Position numbers and translations under genes: made by a program. From Cristatella mucedo (Eukaryota; Bryozoa; Phylactolaemata; Cristatellidae), in NCBI GenBank assembly GCA_009760855.2, contig WPIO01000061.1, positions 436,001 to 500,000 of the forward strand: a stretch of 64,000 nt of DNA, read 5' to 3'. The first letter of the stretch is position 1, and each line of letters opens with the position of its first letter. The notes under the pieces were generated by a model. The model was given only the letters and a program-made list of their open reading frames with translations. It had not been told where the DNA came from and did not search any database. Positions 22,680-33,503 of this stretch are shown here, one piece after another.

Positions 22680-23480
22680 CTTGCTTTATTTAGGATTTTT
22701 CTGATTTAATTTTAGTTCTCCGTTCCAGAAATCGCCCCTTCCTGGTACTCGATGATTTTAATATTTATGTCGAAGATCTAACTGACTTTTTAATGTGCCG
22801 AATTGTGTTCATTGGCTGATTCATTTTGTCCTGTAGCTCATATGCGTAGCCCCACCCACAACAAAGGTCACAGATTCTGTAAAATATTCCGCGATTAAAT
22901 TGTGGCTGTCTCAGAAAATAAAAGAAAACTGTGCAGCTCAAACTCTGATCCTAACCATACTGTAGGTGATACTTAGACTTCTTTCTGTAAGGTTATGAAA
23001 CTGTTTGGTTTTTTGCTGTGAGTCTACGTGCAAGGTTTGAGCATATTTGGTCGAACTACCCCCAGACCAGCCTAAGCATCGTACCAGCTGCTCTCTTTTC
23101 TGACTCAACTTGCTTAGCCAAGCGTCAGACTAGCATTTCGAAGACCGTGCCTTTAGTTCGTATGCTTCTAAAGTCTGGAACTCACTTCCGACTGACGTCA
23201 CGACATCCCTTGACTTGATGACATTTAAAAAGAAGCTAAAATGCTAAAAAGCTTCTTGCCACATTTGTTGGGTCCTAGTGATTTGTTCGTTATATGCTTA
23301 TTCGTGCTGACATTGTGCATGGAATCTCTAACCATATTATGCTTGTTGACTCTGCATGTTGCCACTAACCAAACGACCATACTTGCTTTACAGCAAAGTT
23401 CAAGTGCCTAGAAAGAGATCAAGTTCTCTAAAGGCACTAATATTGTATTGTAAATGTATTGCTCAAATATTGCTATTATT
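22680..23480 (+). mobile_element. LINE fragment with internal deletion
   Basis: It begins with a degenerate endonuclease part (around the G-D-F-N motif, 22720-22870) and resumes at about 23030 in the C-terminal region, ending in the hairpin and tail. The RT domain is absent. Confidence 0.7.
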
Positions 23481-23695
23481 ATTCTAACTTGCAAGAATCA
23501 TGTGGCTGGAACCCCTTGTCATGTGATGTACACACCATTAGAAGCCACCAAGCATGACTTTAGCTATTGCACTCTTCAAGCCAGCCTACATGCACCCTTA
23601 TAGAAGGGTGGGCTTCAGGAGTCGATAGGATAACCAATTATTCGTTTCGCACGCCCGGCATGCTTTGTTCGATCTTACACTGCCTGTGCAGTGAG

Positions 23696-23862
23696 CTGCG
23701 ATGGCACGCTAGGTAAAGCAGGTGCTTTTCACGACCGATGTCGTGGGTTCGAATCCTGCGGTGGGCGGTCCTGTATCGCCGCTGGAGTTGATGATAGTGG
23801 CAATAGCCATAAAGGCTCTTCTGTCGCTATAGAAAAGAGGCTGTTGAAACAGCTAAACAATC
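23696..23862 (+). mobile_element. tRNA-derived SINE, family B
   Basis: It has a tRNA-like head with box A (GATGGCACGCTAGG) and an excellent box B (GGGTTCGAATCC). The body contains GATAGTGGCAATAGCC and GGCTCTTCTGTCGCTATA, and the end is a small hairpin GCTGTTGAAACAGC. Confidence 0.8.
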
Positions 23863-24766
23863 TTTAGCAGTGCTGTGTATTTGTTGAGCCAGCACACAAG
23901 CAGGTCTTTGTCGTGCCTAGCTAAGATTGTCTGGTGGTGTGATTTGCTGCATTAAGTTTATCTAGAGGGAACAGTAGTAATCCTGCTATGTGAAAAATCA
24001 AGTCACGGAAGTGTGGCAAGCAGGTATCAGATCCCAGGTGCTTGTGGTGACTGTGCACTTCATAACGGCACGACGATCGAATCGTTGATGCCAGCTCGAG
24101 ACATGTGGACGTGTGCCCCTCAAGGATTCACATCGTAACGCGATGTCACACCTTTAGGATATTGAGTACTTTGCGTGAGTCCTGTGCGACGTGATGAGTT
24201 TAAGGATATTTGCATATTTTATTATTATTTGATTATTATTGATTATTGACTATAATTATTTGATTATTATTGATATTTGGTAGTCGCATTAGTTTTTGCT
24301 GTGCCTTCGGCTGCTCATTCTTCAGTTATTGGAAGTATTTGAGCCCTGTAATAATGCCCGAAGCAGTGAGTTTACCTTGAGTAAAACCGGGGCTGCTAGC
24401 GAATGAGTGTCCTGCAACGTTTGTTCTGTCCTCGGTTGCTGCTCAGGATGCTATTTAGGCATCGCTTGCAGGCATATGCACTGTCTGCCTGTTGCAAGTT
24501 CACAAAGGGTGGGATGGGTCAGCAAACAGAAAAGAGCCCTCTGACTCTCCTTGACTAGGTGGGCACGTGCACTTTGCAGTGCTTGCTTCGGGAACCCTGG
24601 GGCACCACGTGATGACTCAATGCGCACCAGCAAATCTTCGGTCTCGGCGGCTGTGCTGCTCTGGTCATTTCCCTCATTACGTCCTGTCGAATGCGATTCG
24701 GCAGCTCGTTCGTCTGGCACATGCACGTGTGCGCTGGCAGCGTTTGTGTGCTGCTTGGGATTTCAG

Positions 24767-24852
24767 GACACCCTTCCATGCCGATGTGCTCCGCTCGTAC
24801 AGCTGGTCCGCCAACGTGTGCGGCTTGAAGAGGTGGTTGCTGTTTCGTCCAG
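24767..24852 (+). CDS. JMJD4: JMJD4 exon 4 with HxD iron-binding motif
   Basis: The exon encodes T-P-F-H-A-D-V-L-R-S-Y-S-W-S-A-N-V-C-G and K-R-W-L-L-F-R-P-G. H-A-D is the HxD motif that supplies two of the three Fe(II) ligands in JmjC enzymes. The intron before it (19727-24766) is 5 kb and full of LINE and SINE fragments. The acceptor is TTTCAG and the donor G|GTAATA; the single base left over forms Gly with exon 5. Confidence 0.95.
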
Positions 24853-24904
24853 GTAATAATGTCGCCTGCACTCACAGGTGCGCCAACTGGCATGCAAGCT
24901 GAGC

Positions 24905-24960
24905 TCGCATCACAATGACCGGCACGCAAGTGCAGCTTGCATGCCAGTCATTGTGATGAC
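24905..24960. repeat. Imperfect inverted repeat just after JMJD4 exon 4
   Basis: CATCACAATGACCGG pairs with CCAGTCATTGTGATG across about 20 bases. GGCATGCAAGCTG and GCAGCTTGCATGCC also pair around it, so two alternative stems are possible about 60-100 bases into intron 4. Confidence 0.65.
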
Positions 24961-25364
24961 CATCTAGCTAGTGGGCTTTCGTCCTTCGCGCGGGCATCCT
25001 AAAGAGGAGATGCATCCTGTGGAAGCCACTCCTGCGCTGCTGCGCTTACAACTGACTGCCCATTCTTCAAATTGCAGCCTCTGCAGCGATAGGTGCAGCA
25101 GCTATATCTTACTGGCTCCCTTGTTCGGTCTAGGCTAGGCTGCTGTAGCTCATGTATCGGTGGCTGGGCTACCGAATGAACTCTTTAAGCATCTATGGTT
25201 GGTGCTCAAAATATGCCGCCAGGCGGTTTTTGGCTCTAATAAATCAGCCACGTGCGCTCTTTACGAAAGGAGAGAGGATCTGCTGTGACTCGTGGTTGGA
25301 CCACAGATGCGAACCGGAATTCTTGCTTCGGCTTTTAAAAATTGTGCACTGCATGGCTTCTTCA

Positions 25365-26275
25365 TAATAATAATAATAATAATAATAATGCACTTGATAA
25401 AGCGCTCTCAGATAACACAATCTCTTTCTAGGCGCTTTACATTTGCTGCAAAGTGGAATGCAATTGAATGGTAAGTAAAATCATGCTTGAAAAACAAACA
25501 AGATGAATAACATGGTTAGGGGTGACATGCACAGGGTCGGCATGCAAATGTGGTTAGTGGCAGCATGCACAGTGTCAGCACGCATAAGCACGTCAAGGAC
25601 GAATCACAGGGACCAACTAAATGCTGTCCTAAATAGGTGTGTTTTTAAGTTCCTTTTAAATGTGGTCAGGTCAGGGGATGTTCTGACGCAGGTCGGGAAG
25701 GGGTTCCAGGCTTTGGGAGCATACGAACTAAATGCACGGTCTCCAAAGGATTTGAGGTTTGTACGAGGTATTTCTAGACTGTTGGATTCCGAAAAGCGAT
25801 GCTTGGCCTGATGGGGGAGTATGTCGGAGAGATAGGCTGGAGTCGTAGAATGAAGGGACCTAAAAGTGAGCGACAAAACCTTGAAGTCAATCCGTTGCTT
25901 GACTGGTAGCTAGTGCAGGTCGGCGAGAAGTGGATTAATGTGGCAACTGCGACGCTCACGACAGACAAGCCTAGCTGCAGAGTTTTGCACCAGCTGCAAT
26001 CGCCTGATCGCACATGCTGGTAGGCCAGTAAGCAGTGAGTTGCAAAAGTCGACACGGGATGTCACGAATGCATGGACCAACTTGGACGTGGTATCCTTAT
26101 CTAAACAAGCCCGAATTTTAGCAATGTTATGAAGCTGAAAATAGGCAGATTTGACCGTGGAGCTGATGCGGTCGTCTAACGAGAGGTCTCTTTGGAATAT
26201 GACACCTAGATTTCGAGCTGATTCGAAGGAGATATGCTGGCAGAGCCAATTTTGAGCCAGAGTAGAAACCGTGAT
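25365..26275 (-). mobile_element. LINE copy, 5' truncated, in JMJD4 intron 4
   Basis: It runs on the minus strand from the (AAT)n tail at 25365-25390 back into the RT C-terminal region (S-L-D-D-R-I-S-S-T-V-K-S-A-Y-F). It carries the same TAG replacing Trp (25910-25912) and the same short deletion as the copy at 31.3-32.9 kb. It forms an inverted pair with that copy around JMJD4 exons 5 and 6. Confidence 0.88.
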
Positions 26276-26586
26276 AAAATGCCATCGCAATGCCTTTAAA
26301 ATAATGATAATGATAATTATAAATGTGTCAAAGATAATGTGGTCATCAAGGACAACACACAGAACCAGAGGCATGTTGGTTGCCATGGTGCTAGCATTGG
26401 CAAGCTCAGAGTGTGTTTAAAGGGCCTATGTATGGTTAGTTATGCTGAATGTAGCATGGCAGTGTGTGTGTCTGTCATGAGATTGCACGAATCGTTCCTT
26501 GAGCGTCACCTCTATATGCAGGGCTCGTGCATCGAAGATACACAAGTCGTCGTAGCATCTCACGGCCAATCGATTGTTTAACGTAG

Positions 26587-26741
26587 GCGATGAAAATCAT
26601 CTTGTCGACACTCTGGGAAACTTGCCTTCCGACGTTACACTCGCCATTAGCACAAGTGGCGCAAGGCCAATAGAGGTGATGCAGCAAGCCGGCGAAATTA
26701 TCTTTGTGCCGAGTGGTTGGTACCACCAAGTTCACAATCTG
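26587..26741 (+). CDS. JMJD4: JMJD4 exon 5
   Basis: The exon encodes H-L-V-D-T-L-G-N-L-P-S-D-V-T, then P-I-E-V-M-Q-Q-A-G-E-I-I-F-V-P-S-G-W-Y-H-Q-V-H-N-L. This is the hallmark JMJD4 block before the distal iron ligand (human EITQEAGEMVFVPSGWHHQVHNL). The acceptor is ACGTAG and the donor CTG|GTACGT, phase 0. LINE copies in opposite orientation lie on either side of exons 5 and 6. Confidence 0.95.
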
Positions 26742-28434
26742 GTACGTGACAGGCGAGTGGGCATCCGATGGCCTGCACCCTCGTTTGCGTTGATCGTCGC
26801 TTGGCATTATTAGTTGTGTAGGCTACAAGCCTTTCTGCAACTGCTCACGTCTGTTCGGCGACATTGCTTTGGTGCATAATCTTGAAAAGAATGTTCCTCT
26901 AGTGGCTGATTATGCAGTGTCCTTAGTGTAAATGTGCTCCAATTGCTTTGTTCCCGTTTGAGTGAGAAGAAGTACTTCCACTGGAAAAGAAGCGTAAAGA
27001 GCTCAAATCTGATGCTAGAGCTGTCAGATGAAGGCAGTTACCTTCTGGTGATTGGACGGCTGTGCTCCTATCTGTTAATCTGTGTGCGTGCGTACAGACT
27101 TTGGATTTGAAGGGAGCGTGCTATGGAGCACCGGGAGCCTCACATCCACCTTGCAAGGCAAGGCCTTTGTCGTTATCAAACTCTAGATTTCGTGAATTCG
27201 CTTGATCGACTAGTACATGCCCAGCTGCGTGTTCTGTTGCTCTTGCATGCGAGTAATGGATATAACAGTTTGCCGTTCGTATATCCGTGTGCCCTCTTTT
27301 CGATGTGGATAGTTGGTAGGCCTCGAGTCAAGGCCGTGATGAACCCTGCAGTTCTAGCTATTCAGGAATGTGTGCAGCTCGAGTTACGTTTAGTTTACAT
27401 CGCATGTATTAGAGAGACATTGCATCGGCTTACAAACATTAATTTCAAAATGCCGAGCAACCGCTGGCCCCATGTCTTGAGATAAAACGTCAAAAATAGC
27501 GATCCCAGCAACCTCTGCGTTACCGAGCAATTGCTGTCATCGATTGAGCTATCGAGAGTACTTTTTCTACTGCGTTCAACATATACTTATGTAACCTTAG
27601 CTTTAAATCGCCACTTTCGTGCTCGAGCCGAATCTCGGCTTCATACTTCTTGAATGGATGTGTGTTCGTAGCTGCAAATGTGGCACCGCTGTGGTCGGCG
27701 ACCAGGGAGGATATCGGCTGCGAAACATGCTTGGGTCCTGGCCAGTAGCACCACGAGCTGGCGCCACCGCTTCCTCGGTGACCCTCGGATGGCCGAGTAT
27801 GTGCGGCAGTGTGGCCACTAGTCGCGTATTTAAGGAAAGCAGAACGATCGGAGGCCCTCTGAATGCTGATCTGAGTACTGAGTAGAGCGAAGTACTGAGT
27901 AGAGTGAAGAGCAGCAAGGTGAGCACTCTGACTCGAGCGAGATAAGAACAGGGAGAGAGACGCTCAGATCAGAACAGAGATACATGACCATCAAGTAGTA
28001 GAGGAAATGAGTGAGGAGTTAGAGCAGTGCCAAGCGCTGCACTCTTATGAGTCAGATGTCCGCTGAAGTATGCATCGAAAAAGGTAAAGGTCAGTTTTTT
28101 TAGGCATGTGGGTACGGAACTGTCAGCCTATTGCATGGTTCATTTCTTTTAGTTTTGAAAGCGCTCTTTGTTGGACGATGAGCCCATTTTCATTCGACGG
28201 TACACTGTCGGTACCGCTGTCTTTCGATAAAGAAAGTGGTTCAGCATGTTATCATTTGGCCCCATTAAGGCTGCTTCCTCCCAATAAAACTGAAGTGGGC
28301 TCTTGGCTGCTGTTAAATCCCTTGATCGTTGCATCGTTACACTTGATAGGCACTCTGGCGCCCGTGAGCGCTTGTGCATGCATATGTGTGCACACCGATA
28401 CACCTTTCTGTCTCTCTCACACACGTACACACAT

Positions 28435-28438
<4 letters not shown>
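26742..28438 (+). other. JMJD4 intron 5, no repeats recognised except at its end
   Basis: Contains a short direct repeat (GTACTGAGTAGAGCGAAG-like, 27874-27912) but no gene or recognisable mobile element until the AC repeat. Confidence 0.5.

Positions 28439-28482
<44 letters not shown>
28439..28482 (+). repeat. (AC)n microsatellite before JMJD4 exon 6
   Basis: About 22 AC units followed by a CT-rich tract that leads into the exon 6 acceptor. Confidence 0.95.
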
Positions 28483-28484
<2 letters not shown>

Positions 28485-28540
28485 CCTCTCTTTTCCTCTA
28501 TCTCCCCCATTCTCTTTCTCTCCAATTTGTGTATCTTTAG

Positions 28541-28684
28541 GAAGACACGATCTCGATTAACCACAACTGGCTGAACGGCTGCTGCATTGACCGCTGCTGG
28601 AGCTACATCAGCCAGTCGCTCGGCGAGGTGAAGGACCAGATCAAGGATTGTGCCGGCATGGAGGAATGGGACAGCACCTGCCAG
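28541..28684 (+). CDS. JMJD4: JMJD4 exon 6 with distal iron-binding His
   Basis: After acceptor ATCTTTAG the exon reads E-D-T-I-S-I-N-H-N-W-L-N-G; the His of N-H-N-W is the third Fe(II) ligand (human DDTISINHNWVNG). It continues through a helical region to W-D-S-T-C-Q. The donor CAG|GTGCTG, phase 0, was chosen because joining C-Q to the A-I-L-K of exon 7 reproduces human CQVIMRS. Reading on in frame would instead give a Leu/Ala run. An (AC)n microsatellite and a pyrimidine tract precede the acceptor. Confidence 0.94.
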
Positions 28685-28944
28685 GTGCTGCTGCTACTGG
28701 CCGCCACGGCCCCTGCCGAACCTCCTGTGTGCCACCACTATCCTGCTGCTGCATGACCTCGGCACGTTGACCTACGTTTGCATACGTCTTTAGGATGGGT
28801 TGGCGGTTTCTCTGCCACGGCTACTGCTTTTAATGCTGATGTTGACTCGATTGCTGCCGGTCTTTGGTTGCCCTTCGGTGGGATCTGGCTAGCACGTGTT
28901 TGGCCACCGAGTGCATGCAATGGCCCACGGGCAGAATTTGGCCG

Positions 28945-29170
28945 TGGTTTATTATATAATTCATTTGTGTAGCTCCCCAAGAGAACTTAGGGTCATACAA
29001 GTGAGTAACAAAACCTCAAAGTCAATAAGCTGCTTGGTGGGGAGCCAGTGCAGGTTGGTGAGAAGTAATCTTTATTCAGGCACTTCACATATGCCTCGGG
29101 GCTGGAGCCCACGACCTCAGTCAGATCTTGGTCGGGGCGAGCACCTTAACCACTGCACCAAACCAGTTTA
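28945..29170 (-). mobile_element. tRNA-derived SINE, family A, split by a LINE fragment
   Basis: The SINE tail (28945-28987) and head (29062-29170) are separated by about 75 bases that match the minus strand of the LINE C-terminal region (29000-29060). Confidence 0.65.
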
Positions 29171-31319
29171 TTAGCCGTTGCTTGGGTCTTAAGTGCCTTA
29201 GCCTACACCTTTTTGACCCCTGGGTCTTAGCCTAGGGGTCAAAGGTGCTTGCATTTCAGTACTTGGATCGTGGGTTCGCGTCCTCTACAGGCAAATCTTA
29301 TAACTGAGGTTGCTGAATCAACCTCGACCTTCACTTTACTTGTATGCAGCCGATGCCATCAAGATTATGCACAAATGCTGGACCGGCCTGAGCGTGAGAT
29401 AACCCCGGTACCTGCACTGTCGGAGGAAGGGGGCGTTTGAAATGCTGGCTAATTTAGACATACACTTGTCTGCAGTAGATCTGCTCTCCGTCATCGCGTC
29501 ATCGTGCATCGTCTGTCATCGGCCTAATTAATCGTATCGCAGTTGCAGGGTAGAATGACCGAAAGAATTGGAGAGACAGGATTGCCCTCAGTTCTAGTTG
29601 GCTCTCAGGCTTCCCTGGGGGGCAAGAGACTCAGGCTCAGTGAGCCCAGTCCTCGGGCTTTTTCGGGCGGCATGCCTGTGGCGTCCAGATTCGAGGTGTT
29701 CCACCGTGAAGAATCCATTTTTTCCTAGATATCCAAAAATGGTGCCAGCAGTACTGACATTTGGCATACATGTACAATCATAACTTACAGGTGTGCTATC
29801 ATTATTCTTCAAGAGGATAATATTTTGAGTTGCTGAAATAAATTCTTTCGAGAAGGGTCTAAAGAGGTTGTTTGCCGAGTTTATTTAGCCTCCAAAGGTT
29901 GTTTCTATTAGACGAACTTCGGGCTGATCATCTTCTGAGCAGAACTTCGGGGTCTCTCAAAATAGGAGATGATCGTTTTTGTGGGTCACGTGGGCCTTTC
30001 AGGACGGCCCGGCAAGCAATCTGGAGGTCACTTTCAAAGCAGGGTGCCAATGTTTTTTAAATTGAGTTACATAAGCCAGCCATGCAGGTAGCCTTCGGGT
30101 GGTGGAGGGGCACAGCTCCACGCTCAACACGTACGGGTTGCCAGCCTCTTTTTAGGCGGCATCTAAAAAGATGCCGTTAAAAATTCTGTGCGGCAGGGTG
30201 TAAATACGTAGACTTTCCCAAAATCTGGTATAATCCTTTTTATGAGTCTGAAAAGCCCAGGCTGTTTGTTGGTTATTTTTCGGCATTGCAGAATCAGAGT
30301 CCACTGCCAGAAAACTGTGTAATTTGAATTAAACGAAGCTAATGAGTGGAATGGAGGAAAGGTGACCGAGGCCGGCCAGTTGGCACAATAGCACATATAC
30401 AAAAAATGCTAGCTGATTTAACAGCTTCTTTTTGTATAGCGACAGAAGAGCCTTTGTGGCTATCACCACCGCTTGCAGTGGCGATAAAGGATCGCCCACC
30501 GCAGGACACGAACCCACGACCTCGGGGCCGAGGTCAGGTCCTCGTGGCTCGAGCTTGGTACCTCAGCCAGGCTGAATACTCAGTCTATTGAGCCTTTATA
30601 TCTATTGAGCCTCTAGCCTCTCGCAGAAAATTCCGACAGACCTCCCAGGTGGCCACTATAATTCCACGGAGAAGACTTACCATTCTTGAGAATTTAGTAA
30701 ATGAAATTATTGAAATGCAAAAGGTGTGCATTGTGACTCAAGAAGCTTGTCGACGTCACAGGTCCGAGGTTTTAGCACAGATGGTGGCACTCAAGTGTTG
30801 TTATTTTAGCTGAGACTAGGAAGGCTGCTTGAGCTCAGCACACGGCCAGTGTCGGATTTTGCAGAGGGGGCTGTCAACTGGTTAAGGCAGATCGTATATT
30901 TTAGAGTTAATAAATAGGTAATTCTGTATATGGACAATTTATATGGGCCTGCCGATTGGAGCGCTTTCTGTGCAGTGCCTCAGACTATTCAATGGGCGGG
31001 CTACATGAATTTCTTTTATTTGTGGTGGCGAAAGTGGCTTCCTGGTCGGTCGCCTTCAGCGCGAGAGAGTCTCTTACGAGTTAAACTAATAGCTAAAGTG
31101 AACGGTTAAAATAGTGAGTTTTATAAAAAAAAAAAAAAACTAGTTTTCTGGGGGCTAAAAAGCTTTTCATGGCCGGTTTTGGAGAAAAGTCGTAGACCTT
31201 GAGTGGCTGTGCCCCTCAAGGTCGAGGTTTATTTAGCCCCTATGCCAAAGTCCCTTGTCGCCTGCATGCTGCATTGGTCAGTTCTGAGTAGTTCGTTGGT
31301 TCGTGGCCAATCACCCATG
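29171..31319 (+). other. JMJD4 intron 6, left part
   Basis: Apart from SINE B at 30.4 kb, no features. A small SINE-like head lies at about 29245-29290 and an A run at 31126-31139. Confidence 0.45.
30395..30580 (-). mobile_element. tRNA-derived SINE, family B
   Basis: Minus-strand copy in JMJD4 intron 6 with the conserved tail (AGCTGATTTAACAGC) and box B region (ACGAACCCACGACC on the plus strand). Confidence 0.78.
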
Positions 31320-31344
31320 CCCCCCCCCCCCCCGTCGACTAATT

Positions 31345-32935
31345 ATGGCGTGACTACCGCCCAGTCTCCCTTCTACCATTCCTATCAAAGACACTGGAAC
31401 GGGTCGTGGCAGACCAGCTGAACTCATATATCGAAACCTCACACCTTGCTAGTAAGTTCCCGTCTGGCTTTAGAGCTAATCACTCCACAGAGTCAGCATT
31501 GCTTCGGGTATACAACGACCTACTTAGGAATGCAGACATGGGTAGAGTGTCTCTGCTTGTTTTGCTCGATCTTTCGGCAGCTTTTGACACCATCGATCAC
31601 AAAGTTCTTCTAGAGCGCCTCTCATCTCGCCTGGGCATCACTGGCACTGCTCTGCAGTGGTTCAGGTCCTATCTCAGTGGGATACTCCAGAGTATTGACG
31701 TGAATGGACAAAGATCATCTGAGGTACCTCTGAAATGTGGGGTACCTCAGGGCGCAGTGCTAGGTCCGGTTCTTTTCACGGTGTATACTCTCCCTCTTGC
31801 TGATGTGATTGCCAAGCACAATCTAGGCTTTCACTTCTATGTGGATGACAATCAGTTGTACCTTTGCTTTGATCCCTCCCAGCCTTCGAGCACCTCAAAT
31901 TCTCTAAACTCACTTGCTGCATGCATTGATGACATCCGCACATGGATGGCAGCAAATTTTCTGAAACTAAACGATGACAAAACTAACATACTAGTTATGT
32001 GCAAACCCAGTGTGATTCGGAGATTGGAAAGGCTGTCTCTCAAAATTGGCTCTGCCAGCATATCTCCTGTCGAATCAGCTCGAAATCTAGGTGTCATTCC
32101 AAAGCGACCTCTCGTTAGACGACCATATCAGCTCCACAGTCAAATCTGCCTATTTTCAGCTTCATAACATTGCTAAAATTCGGGCTTGTTTAGATAAGGA
32201 TACCACGTCTAAGTTGGTCCATGCATTCGTGACATCTCGTCTTGACTTCTGCAACTCACTGCTTACTGGCCTACCAGCATGTGTGATCAGGCGATTGCAG
32301 CTGGTGCAAAACTCTGCAGCTAGGCTTGTCTGTCGTGAGAGATGCAGTTGCCACATTAATCCACTTCTCGCCGACCTGCACTAGCTACCAGTCAAGCAAC
32401 GGATTGACTTCAAGGTTTTGTCGCTCACTTTTAGGTCCCTTCATTCTACGACTCCAGCCTATCTCTCCGACATACTCCCCCATCAGGCCAAGCATCGCTT
32501 TTCGGAATCCAACAGTCTAGAAATACCTCGTAAAAACCTCAAATTCTTTGGAGACCGTGCATTTAGTTCGTATGCTCCCAAAGCCTGGAACTCCCTCCCG
32601 ACCTGCGTCAGAACATCCCCTGACTTGACCACATTTAAAGGGAACTTAAAAACACACCTATTTAGGACTGCATTTAGTTGGTCTCTGTGATTCGTCCTTG
32701 ATGTGCTTATGCGTGCTGACACTGTGCATGGTGCCACTAACCACATTTGCATGCTGACCCTGTGCATGTCACCCCTAACCATATTATTCATTTTGTTTGT
32801 TTTTCAAGCATGATTTTACTTACCATTCAATTGCATTTCCCTTTGCAGCAAATGTAAAGCGCCTAGAAAGAGATTAAGTTCTCTGAGGGCGCTTTATCAA
32901 GTACATTATTATTATTATTATTGTTATTGTTGATC
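31345..32935 (+). mobile_element. LINE copy, 5' truncated, in JMJD4 intron 6
   Basis: It starts inside the RT domain just after a C run (31320-31334) and continues to the hairpin and (ATT)n tail. It is very close to the 6.8-10.2 kb copy. Motif A keeps the catalytic Asp (31568-31570) and motif C is YVDD (31838-31849). It is broken by a one-base shift near 32095 and a TAG at 32382 (Trp to stop in L-H-W-L-P). A short in-frame deletion in the C-terminal region (P-H-Q-A-K-H-R-F-S-E) marks a subfamily shared with the copy at 25.4-26.3 kb. Confidence 0.88.
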
Positions 32936-33374
32936 ATGTATACACATAGCAAGCTTTCTGCAATCGGCACTGTTGCCGTAGCAAGAAGTTCACCACGGTT
33001 GCCAGTGTATGTTTATATCTACTTTGAATAACATTTATTTTCTGCTTGGGGCTTAGGATTTGGGCTTAGATTTAGAGTTTAGTGCTTATGGAGGTGTATG
33101 TTTTTTAGGTCTAGGCTTAGCGGTTAAGGGATTAGGGTTTTGCCTTTCGGGCTGAATTTTTAGGGCAAAGGATTCAGGCTTTAGGTTTTAGCATTTATGG
33201 TTTTTAGACTCTGGCTACCATGTTGAACTTCCTTATATGGGCATGGTGCCCGAAGCAAAGACATTTTTCTGTTTCTTTACAAAGCAGCGACGCTGCATTA
33301 GTGGCTCCGGAGATATTTGCACGGACGAATTGAGCAACTGTGCTGGTTGCACGAATATCATCTAGGTGAATTCT

Positions 33375-33503
33375 ATGCATGTAGCAATGTCGTCAACGTC
33401 TTGCATTCTGACCCTGTGCATGTCACCCCTAACCATGTCATTCATGTTGTTTATCAAGACTGATACCACTTACCATTCGATTGCGTGTCCTTTGCAGCAA
33501 ATG
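33375..33503 (+). mobile_element. LINE 3' UTR, left part of an interrupted copy
   Basis: The 3' UTR stops at GCAGCAAATG, exactly where a TIR element (33504-34695) is inserted. The sequence resumes at 34696 with CAAATGTAAAGCGCC. Confidence 0.8.

Noticed and set aside
23740-23770. Possible tRNA gene because of a perfect box B
   Set aside because: The surrounding sequence recurs as SINE family B and no cloverleaf with an acceptor stem closes.
28106-28574. Several overlapping frames with long Thr-His or Val-Cys runs
   Set aside because: They read through the AC microsatellite before JMJD4 exon 6; the same applies at 35668, 52361 and 60131.
28685-28755. Read-through of JMJD4 exon 6 to a nearby stop
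   Set aside because: Joining CAG at 28684 to exon 7 restores the family sequence and phase, while the read-through is a low-complexity Leu/Ala run.
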